In this document: piece by piece, positions 1 to 9,335 of the stretch | Numbering within the stretch: the first letter of the stretch is position 1 | How the letters are laid out: every line of letters begins with the position of its first letter | Source: Phyllobacterium pellucidum | Lineage (GTDB): Bacteria > Pseudomonadota > Alphaproteobacteria > Rhizobiales > Rhizobiaceae | DNA length: 64,000 nt | Direction of reading: 5' to 3' | Assembly (NCBI RefSeq): GCF_013327855.1 | Contig: NZ_JABUMX010000001.1 | Span: 744,001 to 808,000, forward strand | The notes under the pieces: model-generated | What the model was told of the DNA's origin: nothing | What the model saw: only the letters and a program-made list of their open reading frames with translations | The model's database searches: none | Position numbers and translations under genes: made by a program

Positions 1-66
1 GAGACTATAGCAGATGGGAAGATCGTTCCTTGCGAATTTGCCCGGCTAATCGCAACAGTTTGAAGG

Positions 67-1170
67 TTAGAGGATGTCCGTCTTCGTGATCTGGATGCCG
101 AAGCCTTCGAGGCCGACATAGTGGCGCTCGCGCGAGGATAGAAGCCGGATCGAGGTGATGCCAAGATCTTTAAGGATCTGCGCGCCAAGACCGATCTGCC
201 GCCATTCCTCCTCGCGCACCTTCGCCTCGGCGTGGGCCTCGCGGTCCTGCAGGGTGGCACGATTGCGGTCATCGTCACGGCCGACGCCGACGGAGCCTTC
301 GCGCAGATAAACGATGACGCCGCGCTTTTCTTCAGCAATGCGCTTCATGATGCTGTCGAGCGTGTTGCGCGCGCCGAATACATCGCTCAAGACGTCTTCG
401 CGCTGCAGGCGTACCGGCACATCCTCGCCGTCACGAATATCGCCGTAGACGATAGCCGCGTGGTGCATGGGCTCCCACGGCAAGGCATAGGTAATGGCCC
501 TCGCCTTGCCAGCGCACGTGTCGATATCATATTCGCCGATGCGCTCGATCAAGGTCTCCTTGCGCTGCCGATAGGCGATGAGGTCGGCCACCGTTACCTG
601 GTGCAGATTGTTCGTCTCGGCAAAGGCCGCGACCTGCGGGCCGCGCATTACCGAGCCATCGTCATTGACGAGTTCGCAGATGACGCCGACTGGCGGAAGC
701 CCGGCAAGCTTGCACAGGTCGACGGCAGCTTCGGTATGTCCGGAGCGCATGAGGACGCCGCCTTCGCGCGCGACAAGCGGGAAAATGTGTCCGGGCCGGA
801 CAAAATCCGCCGCGCCTGCATTGGGATTGGCGAGATTGCGCACGGTGAGCGTACGATCATCGGCGGAAATGCCCGTCGTGGTGCCATGCTTGTAATCCAC
901 CGTCACGGTGAACGCCGTTGCATGCGGCGCGTCGTTCTCGGCGACCATCGGCGCGAGATTGAGACGCCGCGCATGGTCGCGGGGCATGGGCGTACAGACG
1001 ATGCCCGAGGTGTGGCGGACGATGAACGCCATCTTTTCCGGCGTGCAATGCACGGCCGCAACGATCAGATCGCCCTCATTCTCGCGTCCGTCATCATCCA
1101 TCACGACGACGATTTCGCCGCGTTCGAAGGCGCGCAGAGCATCGACGACCCGTTTTTGATTGTAAGCCAT
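67..1170 (-). CDS. ribB: 3,4-dihydroxy-2-butanone 4-phosphate synthase with degenerate GTP cyclohydrolase II-like C-terminus (RibBX type)
   Basis: The N-terminal ~200 residues are a complete RibB domain, which converts ribulose 5-phosphate to the four-carbon riboflavin precursor. It carries the acidic [11 protein letters not shown] motif (residues 25-35) and GHTEA (144-148). Residues ~205-362 align in position with a RibA (GTP cyclohydrolase II) domain, but the zinc-binding cysteines of RibA (C-x10-C-x-C) are missing: the matching stretch, about 255-270, reads [13 protein letters not shown]. The C-terminal part still has an [13 protein letters not shown] strand. I infer that RibB activity is intact and RibA activity is lost, so a separate RibA must exist elsewhere. 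The gene starts 12 bases after aroC and is probably cotranscribed with it. Confidence 0.93.
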   Translation of the reverse strand: MAYNQKRVVDALRAFERGEIVVVMDDDGRENEGDLIVAAVHCTPEKMAFIVRHTSGIVCTPMPRDHARRLNLAPMVAENDAPHATAFTVTVDYKHGTTTGISADDRTLTVRNLANPNAGAADFVRPGHIFPLVAREGGVLMRSGHTEAAVDLCKLAGLPPVGVICELVNDDGSVMRGPQVAAFAETNNLHQVTVADLIAYRQRKETLIERIGEYDIDTCAGKARAITYALPWEPMHHAAIVYGDIRDGEDVPVRLQREDVLSDVFGARNTLDSIMKRIAEEKRGVIVYLREGSVGVGRDDDRNRATLQDREAHAEAKVREEEWRQIGLGAQILKDLGITSIRLLSSRERHYVGLEGFGIQITKTDIL

Positions 1171-1182
1171 GAAAGCGCCCCC

Positions 1183-2277
1183 CTAAATGCGGCCGGTCTG
1201 GCCGCGATGCCTCAAATAATGATCCGCGATGGCGCATGCGACCATCGCTTCGCCGATCGGTACGGCACGGATGCCGACGCAAGGGTCGTGCCTGCCCTTG
1301 GTCATCACATCAACCTGCTGGCCATCGGCATCGATGCTGCGGCGCGGGGTCAGGATCGACGAGGTCGGCTTGACGGCAAAGCGGGCAACGACCGGCGCGC
1401 CGCTCGAAATTCCGCCCAGTATACCGCCGGCATGATTGGAGAGGAATATGGGTTTGCCGTCATTGCCCATGCGCATCTCATCGGCGTTCTCCTCGCCGCT
1501 GAGCCTGGCCGACTCGAAACCGTCGCCGATTTCAACGCCCTTCACGGCGTTGATCGACATGAGGTAGCTTGCAATATCCTGATCGAGCTTGGCATAGACC
1601 GGCGCGCCAAGACCTGCAGGCACATTCTCCGCGACAACCTCGATGACCGCACCGATCGACGAGCCCGCCTTGCGGATGCCATCGAGATAGGCGGCAAAGG
1701 TTTCGACCGAGCCGGCATCGGGTGTAAAGAACGGGTTGTTGTCGACCTCGGCCCAGTCCCAGCGAGCACGGTCGATCGAATGTATCCCCATTGCGACCAG
1801 CGCGCCGCGCACCACAAGACCCGGCACGACTTTGCGCGCAATGGCGCCGGCAGCGACGCGCGCGGCGGTCTCGCGGGCCGAGGAGCGCCCACCGCCGCGA
1901 TAGTCGCGAATGCCATACTTCACATCGTAGGTATAATCGGCGTGGCCGGGGCGATACTGGCGGGCGATATCGCCATAATCCTTGGAGCGCTGGTCGGTAT
2001 TCTCGATCATCATCGAGATCGGCGTTCCCGTCGAGATCATGGTGACGCCGTCATCCTGCAACATCACGCCCGAGAAGACCTTGACCTGGTCAGGCTCGCG
2101 CCGCTGCGTCGTGTACTTCGACTGGCCGGGCTTGCGCTTGTCTAAATAGGCCTGGATTTCGGCTTCCGTGAAGGAAATTCCCGGCGGACAGCCATCGACC
2201 ACGCAGCCAAGCGCTATGCCGTGGCTTTCGCCCCAGGTGGTGACACGAAAAAGATGACCGAAGGTATTGTGCGACAT
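1183..2277 (-). CDS. aroC: Chorismate synthase
   Basis: This enzyme makes chorismate from 5-enolpyruvylshikimate 3-phosphate using reduced FMN, the last step of the shikimate pathway. The 364-residue length is normal. The N-terminus has the family signature GESHG (residues 17-21) followed by DGCPPG, and the middle carries [15 protein letters not shown], the RSSARET signature. The ATG start lies directly before the conserved N-terminal sequence SHNTFG. The next gene on the same strand is ribB, 12 bases on, so the FMN-dependent enzyme and an FMN-precursor enzyme are probably one transcript. This pairing is usual in the Brucella group. Confidence 0.97.
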   Translation of the reverse strand: MSHNTFGHLFRVTTWGESHGIALGCVVDGCPPGISFTEAEIQAYLDKRKPGQSKYTTQRREPDQVKVFSGVMLQDDGVTMISTGTPISMMIENTDQRSKDYGDIARQYRPGHADYTYDVKYGIRDYRGGGRSSARETAARVAAGAIARKVVPGLVVRGALVAMGIHSIDRARWDWAEVDNNPFFTPDAGSVETFAAYLDGIRKAGSSIGAVIEVVAENVPAGLGAPVYAKLDQDIASYLMSINAVKGVEIGDGFESARLSGEENADEMRMGNDGKPIFLSNHAGGILGGISSGAPVVARFAVKPTSSILTPRRSIDADGQQVDVMTKGRHDPCVGIRAVPIGEAMVACAIADHYLRHRGQTGRI

Positions 2278-2433
2278 GTGGGTTACCCGCCTTTGGGAGG
2301 CGTTTTATGAGTGTTTCCTCCCGTGGTCAAACCCGTCGCTGCTAAATTCTCAATGCGGTGCGGATCCTTATGCTCCCGCGATTGCTTTCGCCGGCGACGG
2401 TTTCGCCGCCGACGAAAAGATCTTGGAAACAGA

Positions 2434-3408
2434 TCAGTCCAAAGTCACGCCTGTGCTTTTGACGATGGGCTCCCATTTGGCGATTTCCGCCTTCACATGG
2501 TCGGCAAGCGCTTCCGGCGTCGATCCGACGATCTGCGCGCTGAAATCGTTCATGCGCGTGATCAGTTCGGGATTGGTGAGCGCGGTATTGGCGGCCTTGT
2601 TGAGGCTGGCGACAATCTCAGGCGGGGTGCCCGCAGGCGCAAACAGCGCGTTCCAGGTGTAGGTCTCATAGCCAGGCACGGTCTCGGCCACCGTCGGCAT
2701 ATCCGGGAAGGACGGCGCACGCTCCTTCGTCGTGACGCCGAGGCCCTTGAGCGACTTCGCCTTTATATGGGCCGACGAAGAGGGCAGATTGTCGAACATG
2801 ATCGAAACCTGATTGCCGAGAAGGTCGTTCAAGGCCGGACCTGCGCCCTTATACGGAATATGCTCCATCTTCACGCCGGCCATGCTCTTGAACAGCTCAC
2901 CCGAAAGATGCAGCGGCGTACCGTTCCCGGATGAAGCATAGGAGTACTTGTCGGGATTGGCCTTCAACAGATCGATGAGTTCCTTGACATTGTTGACCGG
3001 CAGCTGCGGATTGACCACGAGCACGTTGGGAACGACGACAAGAAGCGAGACCGGCGCGAAATCCGTCACCGGGTCATAGGGCTTGGTCTTCAGCATGAGC
3101 GGATTGAGCGCGTGGGTCGCGACGGTTCCCATTAGAATCGTATAGCCATCCGGATCTGCCTTGGCGACGCGAGCCGCACCGAGATTGCCACCGGCACCGC
3201 CGACGTTCTCGACGATCACCTGCTGCCCGAGCGATTTCGACATATTGGCTGCGACGAGGCGGGCAACGAGATCGGTGGATCCGCCGGCGGCAAAAGGCAC
3301 CACCAATGTAATGGCCCGCTCCGGAAATGTCTCGGCAGCGGCAGGCAATACCGATGCAACGATCGAACCCGCGGCAAGTCCAAGAACGGTGCGTCTGTTA
3401 AACCCCAT
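2434..3408 (-). CDS. Periplasmic tripartite tricarboxylate transporter substrate-binding protein (TctC/Bug family)
   Basis: Bug/TctC proteins bind carboxylates or related small molecules in the periplasm and pass them to a TctAB membrane pair. The protein starts MGFNRRTVLGLAAGS, a Tat-like signal (RRTVLG) with a cleavable hydrophobic stretch. It continues with FPERAITLVVPFAAGG and GGAGGNLGA, both typical of the family. I chose the ATG at 3408 over upstream ATGs because GGAGGA sits 9 bases before it and the signal peptide begins there; this gives 324 residues, the family norm. No tctA or tctB lies in the window, so the gene is an orphan here. Its ligand cannot be predicted. Confidence 0.88.
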   Translation of the reverse strand: MGFNRRTVLGLAAGSIVASVLPAAAETFPERAITLVVPFAAGGSTDLVARLVAANMSKSLGQQVIVENVGGAGGNLGAARVAKADPDGYTILMGTVATHALNPLMLKTKPYDPVTDFAPVSLLVVVPNVLVVNPQLPVNNVKELIDLLKANPDKYSYASSGNGTPLHLSGELFKSMAGVKMEHIPYKGAGPALNDLLGNQVSIMFDNLPSSSAHIKAKSLKGLGVTTKERAPSFPDMPTVAETVPGYETYTWNALFAPAGTPPEIVASLNKAANTALTNPELITRMNDFSAQIVGSTPEALADHVKAEIAKWEPIVKSTGVTLD

Positions 3409-3763
3409 GAATATCTCCTCCATAATCTCGGTTGATTCAATGCATATCGTAATCATCAAAACATAACGGCGTGCAGGGATTAAGCAATAAGACTTATGGC
3501 GGTATGAAGGACTTAACAAAGCGCGGCAAAGGAGCCGTGTGCAAGGCCGTCAAATCCGGCCGGCGGCCGCCGCGGTGATCAAAATCGCGAGAGCCATGGA
3601 AAACCAGGAGCTGTAGTTTATGCCGTTTCCGGATGGAGGGCGCGTTCGGGTCGACGGTTCTGATTTCAACAAATCTACCGCAGATTCGCAATTCTTTTGC
3701 CACAAATCATCGCTCTAAGTGTGCGCGTCGCCCGACCACCGATTTGATAAAGAGGATTCGAAA
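3409..3763. promoter_or_regulatory. Divergent intergenic region between the TctC-like and DUF1344 genes
   Basis: This 355-bp stretch separates two divergent starts and must hold both promoters. It is somewhat more AT-rich than its surroundings. I see the GGAGGA ribosome site of the TctC gene at its left end and AGAGGA before the DUF1344 ATG at its right end. No convincing operator palindrome, RNA gene or coding frame was found. The short reading frames here lack any family resemblance. Confidence 0.4.
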
Positions 3764-4018
3764 ATGCGCTTCTTTGTAGCAACATTCATGTTTATTGCCT
3801 CCCTGCTCCCGGTCGGTGCGCTTGCGGACGATGCCCAAGGGACAATCACCAAGATCGACGAGGACAATTCGACGATCACGCTCGACGACGGCAAGGTCTA
3901 TAAATTGCCGGGCGAGTTCGATCTCAGCGTCATCGAGAAGGGAATGAAGGTCACGTTGATGTTCGACGTCGTCAACAAGGAACGCTTCATCACCGATATT
4001 GAAGAAACCCAGGAATAA
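3764..4018 (+). CDS. DUF1344 small exported protein
   Basis: This 84-residue protein has a signal peptide (MRFFVATFMFIASLLPVGA, probable cleavage after ALA near residue 21). The mature domain matches the rhizobial DUF1344 family: GTITKIDEDNSTITLDDGK followed by YKLP and a short C-terminal strand region, suggesting a small periplasmic OB-like beta-fold. The function is unknown. I took the ATG at 3764 rather than the upstream GTG-type start because the signal peptide begins there and AGAGGA precedes it. It converges on the histidine phosphatase gene with only 5 bases between stops. Confidence 0.82.
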   Translation: MRFFVATFMFIASLLPVGALADDAQGTITKIDEDNSTITLDDGKVYKLPGEFDLSVIEKGMKVTLMFDVVNKERFITDIEETQE

Positions 4019-4023
4019 TCTGG

Positions 4024-4632
4024 CTAAAGCCAGGTAAGCTTGCCGTGCTCAAGGCGCAGGATGTGATCCTGCGTGATGGCGAGGTTGGCCGCGTCGTGGC
4101 CATCCAACCCGTTGATCATCTGGAAAATGGTGCGAAGGCAACCGCCATGCGTAACGCACACGGTCGGCCCCTTCACCTCGGACAGCCAGTTCGCCACGCG
4201 GATGCCGAGCATCGCATAGCTCTCGGCTGTTGGACCGGGCGGCACGAAGGTCCACTTGTTGCGCGCACGTTCCTCGACGAGTTCCGGCGTCTTCCTGGCG
4301 ATGTCCTCGATCATATAGCCCTGCCAGTCGCCGAAGCTGACTTCCATCAGGCGCGGATCGGTGTGGTAGGCAGCCGGATCGACACCCATTCGGGTGCGGA
4401 TGCGTTCCATGGTCTCGCGTGTGCGGCGCAACGGACTCGCAACGAAATCGAATCCTGCGCCGTCGCCGATGAGCGACTTGATCAGATCGCCGTTGCGGTC
4501 GGCTTGAGCGCGGCCGCGCGCATTGATATCGATATCTTCCTGCCCCTGGATTCGCTCCGTCACATTCCAGTCGGTCTCGCCGTGACGCGAGAAATAAATC
4601 AGCGTGTCGGGCGGGATCACTGCGATGCTCAA
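4024..4632 (-). CDS. Histidine phosphatase family protein (phosphoglycerate mutase-like)
   Basis: The protein has the phosphohistidine signature FSRHGETDWN near residue 15, a second basic cluster SPLRRTRETMERI, and the C-terminal catalytic VTHGGCLR. At 202 residues it belongs to the cofactor-dependent mutase/phosphatase superfamily. Such proteins are often labelled phosphoglycerate mutase, but length and motifs fit a broad-specificity phosphatase equally well. The start is a TTG whose bases overlap the fabI stop (TTGA). That implies translational coupling with fabI, and no ATG is available nearby. The substrate is unknown. Confidence 0.87.
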   Translation of the reverse strand: MSIAVIPPDTLIYFSRHGETDWNVTERIQGQEDIDINARGRAQADRNGDLIKSLIGDGAGFDFVASPLRRTRETMERIRTRMGVDPAAYHTDPRLMEVSFGDWQGYMIEDIARKTPELVEERARNKWTFVPPGPTAESYAMLGIRVANWLSEVKGPTVCVTHGGCLRTIFQMINGLDGHDAANLAITQDHILRLEHGKLTWL

Positions 4633-5447
4633 TCTTTCACGACGGAAATGTCAGGTGCGTCCACGGCTTTCATGCCGACGACGTGATAGCCGCTGTCGAC
4701 GTGATGCACTTCGCCGGTGACCGAGCGGGAAAGGTCGGAAAGGAAATAGAGACCGGCGTCGCCCACTTCCTCGATGCTGACCGTGCGGCGCAGCGGCGCA
4801 TTGTACTCGTTCCACTTGAGAATATAGCGGAAATCGCCGATGCCTGATGCGGCAAGCGTCTTGATCGGTCCGGCGGAAATGGCATTGACGCGAATATTGT
4901 CGGGGCCGAGATCAACCGCGAGATATTTGACGCTCGCCTCGAGCGCGGCCTTGGCAACGCCCATGACGTTATAGTTGGGCATCACTTTTTCGGCGCCGTA
5001 ATAGGTGAGCGTCAGGATGGAGCCGCCATCTGTCATCAGCTTTTCGGCGCGCTTGGCAACTGCCGTCAACGAATAGACCGAGATCAGCATGGTCTTGCTG
5101 AAATTGGCTTCGGACGTGTCGACATAACGGCCGGTCAATTCGTCCTTGTCGGAAAATCCGATGGCGTGCACGAGGAAATCGAGCTTGCCCCATTTCTCTT
5201 CGAGAGCTGCAAAACAGGCATCGATGGTCGCGGCGTCGCCGACATCGCAATGGCCACAGAGAAAAGCGCCGAGTTCCTCCGCAAGCGGCTCGACCCGCTT
5301 CTTCAAAGCGTCGCCCTGATATGTGAAAGCGAGTTCGGCGCCAGCGTCATGAGCCGCCTTGGCAATGCCCCAGGCGATGGACCTGTTATTGGCCACGCCC
5401 ATAATCAGGCCCCGTTTACCCTGCATCAAACCGGTTTTGGCGGTCAT
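4629..5447 (-). CDS. fabI: Enoyl-[acyl-carrier-protein] reductase (NADH)
   Basis: FabI reduces trans-2-enoyl-ACP in the final step of each fatty-acid elongation round. The sequence shows the FabI-type Rossmann start GVANNRSIAWGIA and the Y-x6-K catalytic pair inside NYNVMGVAKAALE. It also has the GPIKTLAASGI substrate loop. The ATG at 5447 gives 272 residues and the usual N-terminus MTAKTGLMQGKRGL; AGGGTTGG lies upstream. The longer frame adds 15 unconserved residues. The stop overlaps the next gene's TTG start. The intact FabI loop suggests ordinary triclosan/diazaborine-type inhibitor sensitivity, which is an inference from the family. Confidence 0.96.
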   Translation of the reverse strand: MTAKTGLMQGKRGLIMGVANNRSIAWGIAKAAHDAGAELAFTYQGDALKKRVEPLAEELGAFLCGHCDVGDAATIDACFAALEEKWGKLDFLVHAIGFSDKDELTGRYVDTSEANFSKTMLISVYSLTAVAKRAEKLMTDGGSILTLTYYGAEKVMPNYNVMGVAKAALEASVKYLAVDLGPDNIRVNAISAGPIKTLAASGIGDFRYILKWNEYNAPLRRTVSIEEVGDAGLYFLSDLSRSVTGEVHHVDSGYHVVGMKAVDAPDISVVKD

Positions 5448-5538
5448 ATACCAACCCTTCATGAGACTTATGATCGATGTGCGGTATCGCACAGCCCGCG
5501 CCGGGCTTCAAGCATGCTCTCAATGTCGTTTTGGTTTT

Positions 5539-6474
5539 TCAGTTGCCGGATTCGCGCAGGAATGCTTCGAGCGCCGGATCGCGATTTTCGGGCAGCATGA
5601 TGCGAACATGAACGAAGAGATCGCCATGTCCCTCGCCCTTTTTCGGCAAACCCTTGCCCTTCAGCCGCAAAACGCGGTCGGAGCTCGTCCAGGGCGCGAC
5701 TTTGACCGCCACGCGGCCATTCAACGTATCAACTTCCTGGCGCGATCCGAGAACGGCATCGCGCAGCGATACCGGCAGTTCGACATGGATGTCCCGACCA
5801 TCGACGCGGAACTCAGGGTGCGGCTTGAAACGGATCGTCACCAGAGCATCGCCCGCGGTGCCGCCCAATACTTCCTCGCCCTGACCCTTGAGCCGAATCG
5901 TCTGGCCGTTCTCGACGCCGGTAGGCAATTTGATCGCAAGCCGCTTGCCGTTCGGAAAAATCGCCTCGACCTTCTCGGCACCCGCGGCCTGCTCGAGCGT
6001 GATATCGATGGTTGCCTGGAGATCAGCGCCCTTGCGCGGTCCAGCGCGGCGCGCGCCGCCGAAGCCGGCGCCACCCATGCCGGCGCCCTCGCCGAAGAGG
6101 CTGCTCAATATGTCTTCCGCCCCGAAGCCGGAATTGCCGGCCGTGCTCGAGCGGAATTCGAAACCGCCCGGCCGATGGCGCGCACCGCCGAAACCGGCGA
6201 AAGGATCGCCCTCGCCGCCACCAAAACCTTCAAAACCATGGGGAGCGCGCTGCTTGCCTTCCGCGTCAATCTCGCCGCGATCGAACTGGCCCCGGCGCTC
6301 CTTGTCGCCGACAATTTCATAGGCCTGGTTGATCTCGGAGAAATTTGCCTGCGCCTTCGGATCATCCTGATTCTGGTCGGGATGGTATTTCTTGGCGAGC
6401 TTGCGAAACGCCGATTTTATTTCTTCTGGCTTCGCCGTCTTGGCGACGCCCAACACGCTATAGGGATCGCGCAT
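5539..6474 (-). CDS. DnaJ C-terminal domain co-chaperone (CbpA/DnaJ class)
   Basis: Residues 1-70 form a J-domain: [16 protein letters not shown] with the HPD tripeptide that stimulates DnaK, and [12 protein letters not shown] glycine/phenylalanine-rich linker follows (about residues 75-135). The C-terminal peptide-binding barrels come next, marked by [17 protein letters not shown] and LRLKGKGLP. There is no CxxCxGxG zinc-finger repeat, so this is a CbpA-like class B protein and not DnaJ itself. The length of 311 residues is normal. It lies upstream of fabI on the same strand with about 90 bases between, so cotranscription is possible. Confidence 0.92.
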   Translation of the reverse strand: MRDPYSVLGVAKTAKPEEIKSAFRKLAKKYHPDQNQDDPKAQANFSEINQAYEIVGDKERRGQFDRGEIDAEGKQRAPHGFEGFGGGEGDPFAGFGGARHRPGGFEFRSSTAGNSGFGAEDILSSLFGEGAGMGGAGFGGARRAGPRKGADLQATIDITLEQAAGAEKVEAIFPNGKRLAIKLPTGVENGQTIRLKGQGEEVLGGTAGDALVTIRFKPHPEFRVDGRDIHVELPVSLRDAVLGSRQEVDTLNGRVAVKVAPWTSSDRVLRLKGKGLPKKGEGHGDLFVHVRIMLPENRDPALEAFLRESGN

Positions 6475-6598
6475 GTGTCTGCCTTTCCTCGCACGAGCGA
6501 GATGTCCTGGGATTCCGCAGCTATATGCTCATGAATAGGAAGAAATTCCAGAGATTTGATGCAAAAAACTACGAAAACAGCTCAAAGCTTGCAACCGC

Positions 6599-7069
6599 TT
6601 ACATAGGGGCGAACGATTTCAACGTCCACTGGCCGCCATTTTGCATGCACGTCTCGCCCTTATAGAGCATGACCCCGTCGAACGACTCGCGCGATGTCTG
6701 GAATTCGCGGCAAAGCTCTGTCTCGTTCTTCTTTTCGGCAATAGCGGTGATGGTGCCCTGGCTGCCGGTTTCCGGGTTGGACCACGGCACGGGTTTTTTG
6801 CCCCATTGGGTGAAATTAAGCGCGGAGACGATATTGCGGACGGTCGTCTGATCGGACGATCCTTTCGCATCGACGGCTTGCGCCGGAGCGACCGAACCGG
6901 TCACAGCTGTCTGGTCCGGAACCGCCTTCTCGATACTGAAACCCTTCATGGCACAGCCCTGGAGCAAGCCAAAGACGACGATGATCGCGGAGCCTTTAAA
7001 GAGCCCGCCTGCACGCCGCTTATCTGCACGGAATTGCTTGCTACCGGATCGTGGAAACGCCAAAAACAT
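6599..7069 (-). CDS. Putative surface lipoprotein (17-kDa antigen / RT0821-Lpp0805 type)
   Basis: A hydrophobic segment ends in the lipobox LLQGC (cysteine near residue 39 from the chosen start), predicting lipidation and export. The C-terminal domain has W-x-NPETGSQGTITAI and LCREFQTS, features of the alphaproteobacterial surface antigen family RT0821/Lpp0805. The longer frame starts at a TTG; I prefer the ATG at 7069, though the AAAGG before it is close. The protein has ~40 residues before the lipobox cysteine, longer than a usual lipoprotein signal, so a later start is possible. Role unknown; probably an outer-membrane structural protein. Confidence 0.72.
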   Translation of the reverse strand: MFLAFPRSGSKQFRADKRRAGGLFKGSAIIVVFGLLQGCAMKGFSIEKAVPDQTAVTGSVAPAQAVDAKGSSDQTTVRNIVSALNFTQWGKKPVPWSNPETGSQGTITAIAEKKNETELCREFQTSRESFDGVMLYKGETCMQNGGQWTLKSFAPM

Positions 7070-7329
7070 GCCTTTCTCTAACAGGGTCAATTCGAAATGA
7101 CTATGGGACTATGGATTAAATGAAGTTAACAACGGATTACCCACCCATCGAACGTTATCAAATCGTTAGCTTTCGGGTATCCAAGTCAGCTTTGAAAAAC
7201 GTGCCGGTTTTCTGTGGAAAGCTCTTTTGGAAAGCGGGAGAGAAGCATCACCTGGACGCGAACCGTGACAGGCGTGCACCGACCTCGGTTGCGAGGAGCA
7301 ACCCACGAAACGAGGTGTCTGCTCGCCCC

Positions 7330-8469
7330 TCATATTCCATCGAGCAGAAATTGAAACGTGCTGGCGAATCCCATGAAGGCGACAATGATCATCCATAGCT
7401 CTCTCATGAAGCCAAGCCCGATGAGTTGGCCAGGTCCCTCGTACCCGGCAGAGTATTGGACATCATGCAGTTGAAGCTCGGGCGTTTCGGCAAGGACTTT
7501 GGCGATAAGCTGATATTCCGCAGCATTGGAGAAGTATTGGCAGTCTTCGATAGCTGTGTCGACTTTCTGCTTAAGATCAGAGAAAAATTTGAAGTGCAGC
7601 AGAACACCGTATATCGGGCCGAAATTGCGCTTGAACGGCCTGGGCTTGTGTATTCCACGAGACAACGAGCTTTCGCTATCCCAGTAGGTAAGCGGGTATT
7701 TTATCAGTTGGTTCGACAAGCCGAACTTCCTGCCTCGTAAACCGCCCTTTATCGACCATCCCGAACTCGCCTGTCCGATAACATACCCGGTGGCATCAAA
7801 CTGGTTTGCTATCTCCCAGGGCGGAACATCATCGGAAAGGTTCGCGCATGAATGCTCCCCCGGATATAAGTCGATCATGGGGGCGGCCATTCTAAAATGT
7901 TGCTGGATAGAAAGATGCGCAGCGACGTCAGTGATCGGTCGCTGGTAGCAGTCCTGATAAACAAGATACTCATCTACATCCAGATTGAGGTACCACCGGT
8001 TCTGACCATAGTGGTTGAAAATCCATTCCCTCCACAGGATCGAGCGTTGAGCGTCCGCGTATCTAACCGTCGACCGCCAGAGGTCGACGTCATTCTGGGC
8101 GGTTAGATATTCGACGGTTCCATCACAGGATTGGTCGTCAATAACGATAAAACGCGCGACCCCGAGTTTTCTGTAATGCGTCAGAAACGAGCCTAGAAAT
8201 TTCCTTTCATTTCTGACTGGCACCACAACTGCAATGTCACCGTCCGTATATTTTGACGTCGCTGTCGCGATCTGATGCATTCCGAGTTGGCTTGACAGCA
8301 GAGGAGCAGCCTTTAGCTCTTTGAGCCATGTGCGGACAGCCGCCAGAAAACCACGGTGCCGAAGTCCGATGGAATTTCGCGAAGGATAGCATGTGTTGTT
8401 CAACGAGGCGTCCTCAACTCCAGGATTTTGTGCGGGCGGTCCACGCAATACTTGCGGCGCCACACTCAA
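7330..8469 (-). CDS. Glycosyltransferase family 2-like protein (Glyco_tranf_2_4 type)
   Basis: The central domain reads AVVVPVRNERKFLGSFLTHY, then FIVIDDQSCDGTVEYL, then WYLNLDVDEYLVY. This is the GT-A fold pattern with a DxD-like DVDE motif for a nucleotide-sugar and metal ion. The family usually decorates surface polysaccharide. A C-terminal hydrophobic stretch (GFMRELWMIIVAFMGF) may anchor it to the membrane. The start is uncertain: the longest frame begins at TTG with no clear ribosome site, and ATG at 8280 would give a shorter protein just before the GT domain. Base composition is clearly poorer in G+C than the flanking core genes, suggesting recent acquisition. Confidence 0.8.
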   Translation of the reverse strand: MSVAPQVLRGPPAQNPGVEDASLNNTCYPSRNSIGLRHRGFLAAVRTWLKELKAAPLLSSQLGMHQIATATSKYTDGDIAVVVPVRNERKFLGSFLTHYRKLGVARFIVIDDQSCDGTVEYLTAQNDVDLWRSTVRYADAQRSILWREWIFNHYGQNRWYLNLDVDEYLVYQDCYQRPITDVAAHLSIQQHFRMAAPMIDLYPGEHSCANLSDDVPPWEIANQFDATGYVIGQASSGWSIKGGLRGRKFGLSNQLIKYPLTYWDSESSLSRGIHKPRPFKRNFGPIYGVLLHFKFFSDLKQKVDTAIEDCQYFSNAAEYQLIAKVLAETPELQLHDVQYSAGYEGPGQLIGLGFMRELWMIIVAFMGFASTFQFLLDGI

Positions 8470-8705
8470 TAAATGTAACCGATTCGAAAATGTTTCATAA
8501 ATAGACCGAGGAATCGGTTCATTAACGTCCCGTCGCAGACCTCAAGCGCGCTCACGTGCCATCTTATTTAGCTGGAAGCCAGGTGCCGCTTGCCATGCAG
8601 GGCATGGAGAAGGTAACAAAATTCGAAGACTCTAACCGGAGTTGAGGATACGCCGTCAAGCGACCTCGGCACCCGTCTTCGAAACCTATGGAATGATCGA
8701 GACCC

Positions 8706-9314
8706 ATGACATCAACAGATGACTTCACTGAGAATTCCGAGCCATTCGCCCTCTTCGCGAAATGGCTGGGGGATGCCACCAAAACCGAGCCCAACGATCC
8801 GAACGCCGTTGCGCTTGCGACCGTCGATTCAGACGGCCTGCCGGACGTGCGCATGGTTCTCTTGAAAGGCTTCGATACACAAGGCTTTGTTTTTTATACG
8901 AATTTCGAGAGCCGGAAGGGCGAGGAAATCCTCGGATCGATGAAGGCTGCCATGTGCTTCCACTGGAAGTCACTGCGCCGGCAGGTGCGTGTACGCGGCC
9001 CAGTCGAAATCGTCAGCAAGGAAGAGGCCGACGCATATTATGCCACGCGGCCGCGTGGCAGCCGCATCGGCGCATGGGCGTCGAAGCAGTCGCGACCGCT
9101 CGAAAGCCGGTTTGCGCTGGAAAAGGCCGTGGCCGAATATACGGCCCGCTACGCGATCGGCGAAATCCCGCGTCCCGACCATTGGTCAGGTTTCCGGATT
9201 CGCCCGACATCCATTGAATTCTGGCACGACCGGCCGTTCCGCCTGCACGACCGCGTGGTCTTCAGCCGCGACGAGCCAGCCGGTGACTGGAACAAGACGC
9301 GGCTCTATCCCTAA
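8706..9314 (+). CDS. pdxH: Pyridoxamine/pyridoxine 5'-phosphate oxidase
   Basis: PdxH uses FMN and oxygen to make pyridoxal 5'-phosphate. The sequence has the FMN-binding run [10 protein letters not shown] and [10 protein letters not shown], the [11 protein letters not shown] strand, and the C-terminal signature [12 protein letters not shown] with R-L-YP at the end. The 202-residue length is normal. The ATG at 8706 begins [14 protein letters not shown]. The gene is divergent from the glycosyltransferase and convergent with the enoyl-CoA hydratase gene, so it is probably monocistronic. Nothing unusual is seen. Confidence 0.96.
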   Translation: MTSTDDFTENSEPFALFAKWLGDATKTEPNDPNAVALATVDSDGLPDVRMVLLKGFDTQGFVFYTNFESRKGEEILGSMKAAMCFHWKSLRRQVRVRGPVEIVSKEEADAYYATRPRGSRIGAWASKQSRPLESRFALEKAVAEYTARYAIGEIPRPDHWSGFRIRPTSIEFWHDRPFRLHDRVVFSRDEPAGDWNKTRLYP

Positions 9315-9335
9315 GCTGCGTTCAAGATCTGGGCT

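Noticed and set aside
232..2145. A 637-residue plus-strand open frame across ribB and aroC
   Set aside because: It is antisense to two well-supported genes; its translation resembles no known protein.
2289..2308. Hairpin CGCCT/AGGCG followed by TTTTAT on the plus strand
   Set aside because: It is short and there is no plus-strand gene before it; it lies just upstream of aroC on the minus strand, so a terminator role is unsupported.
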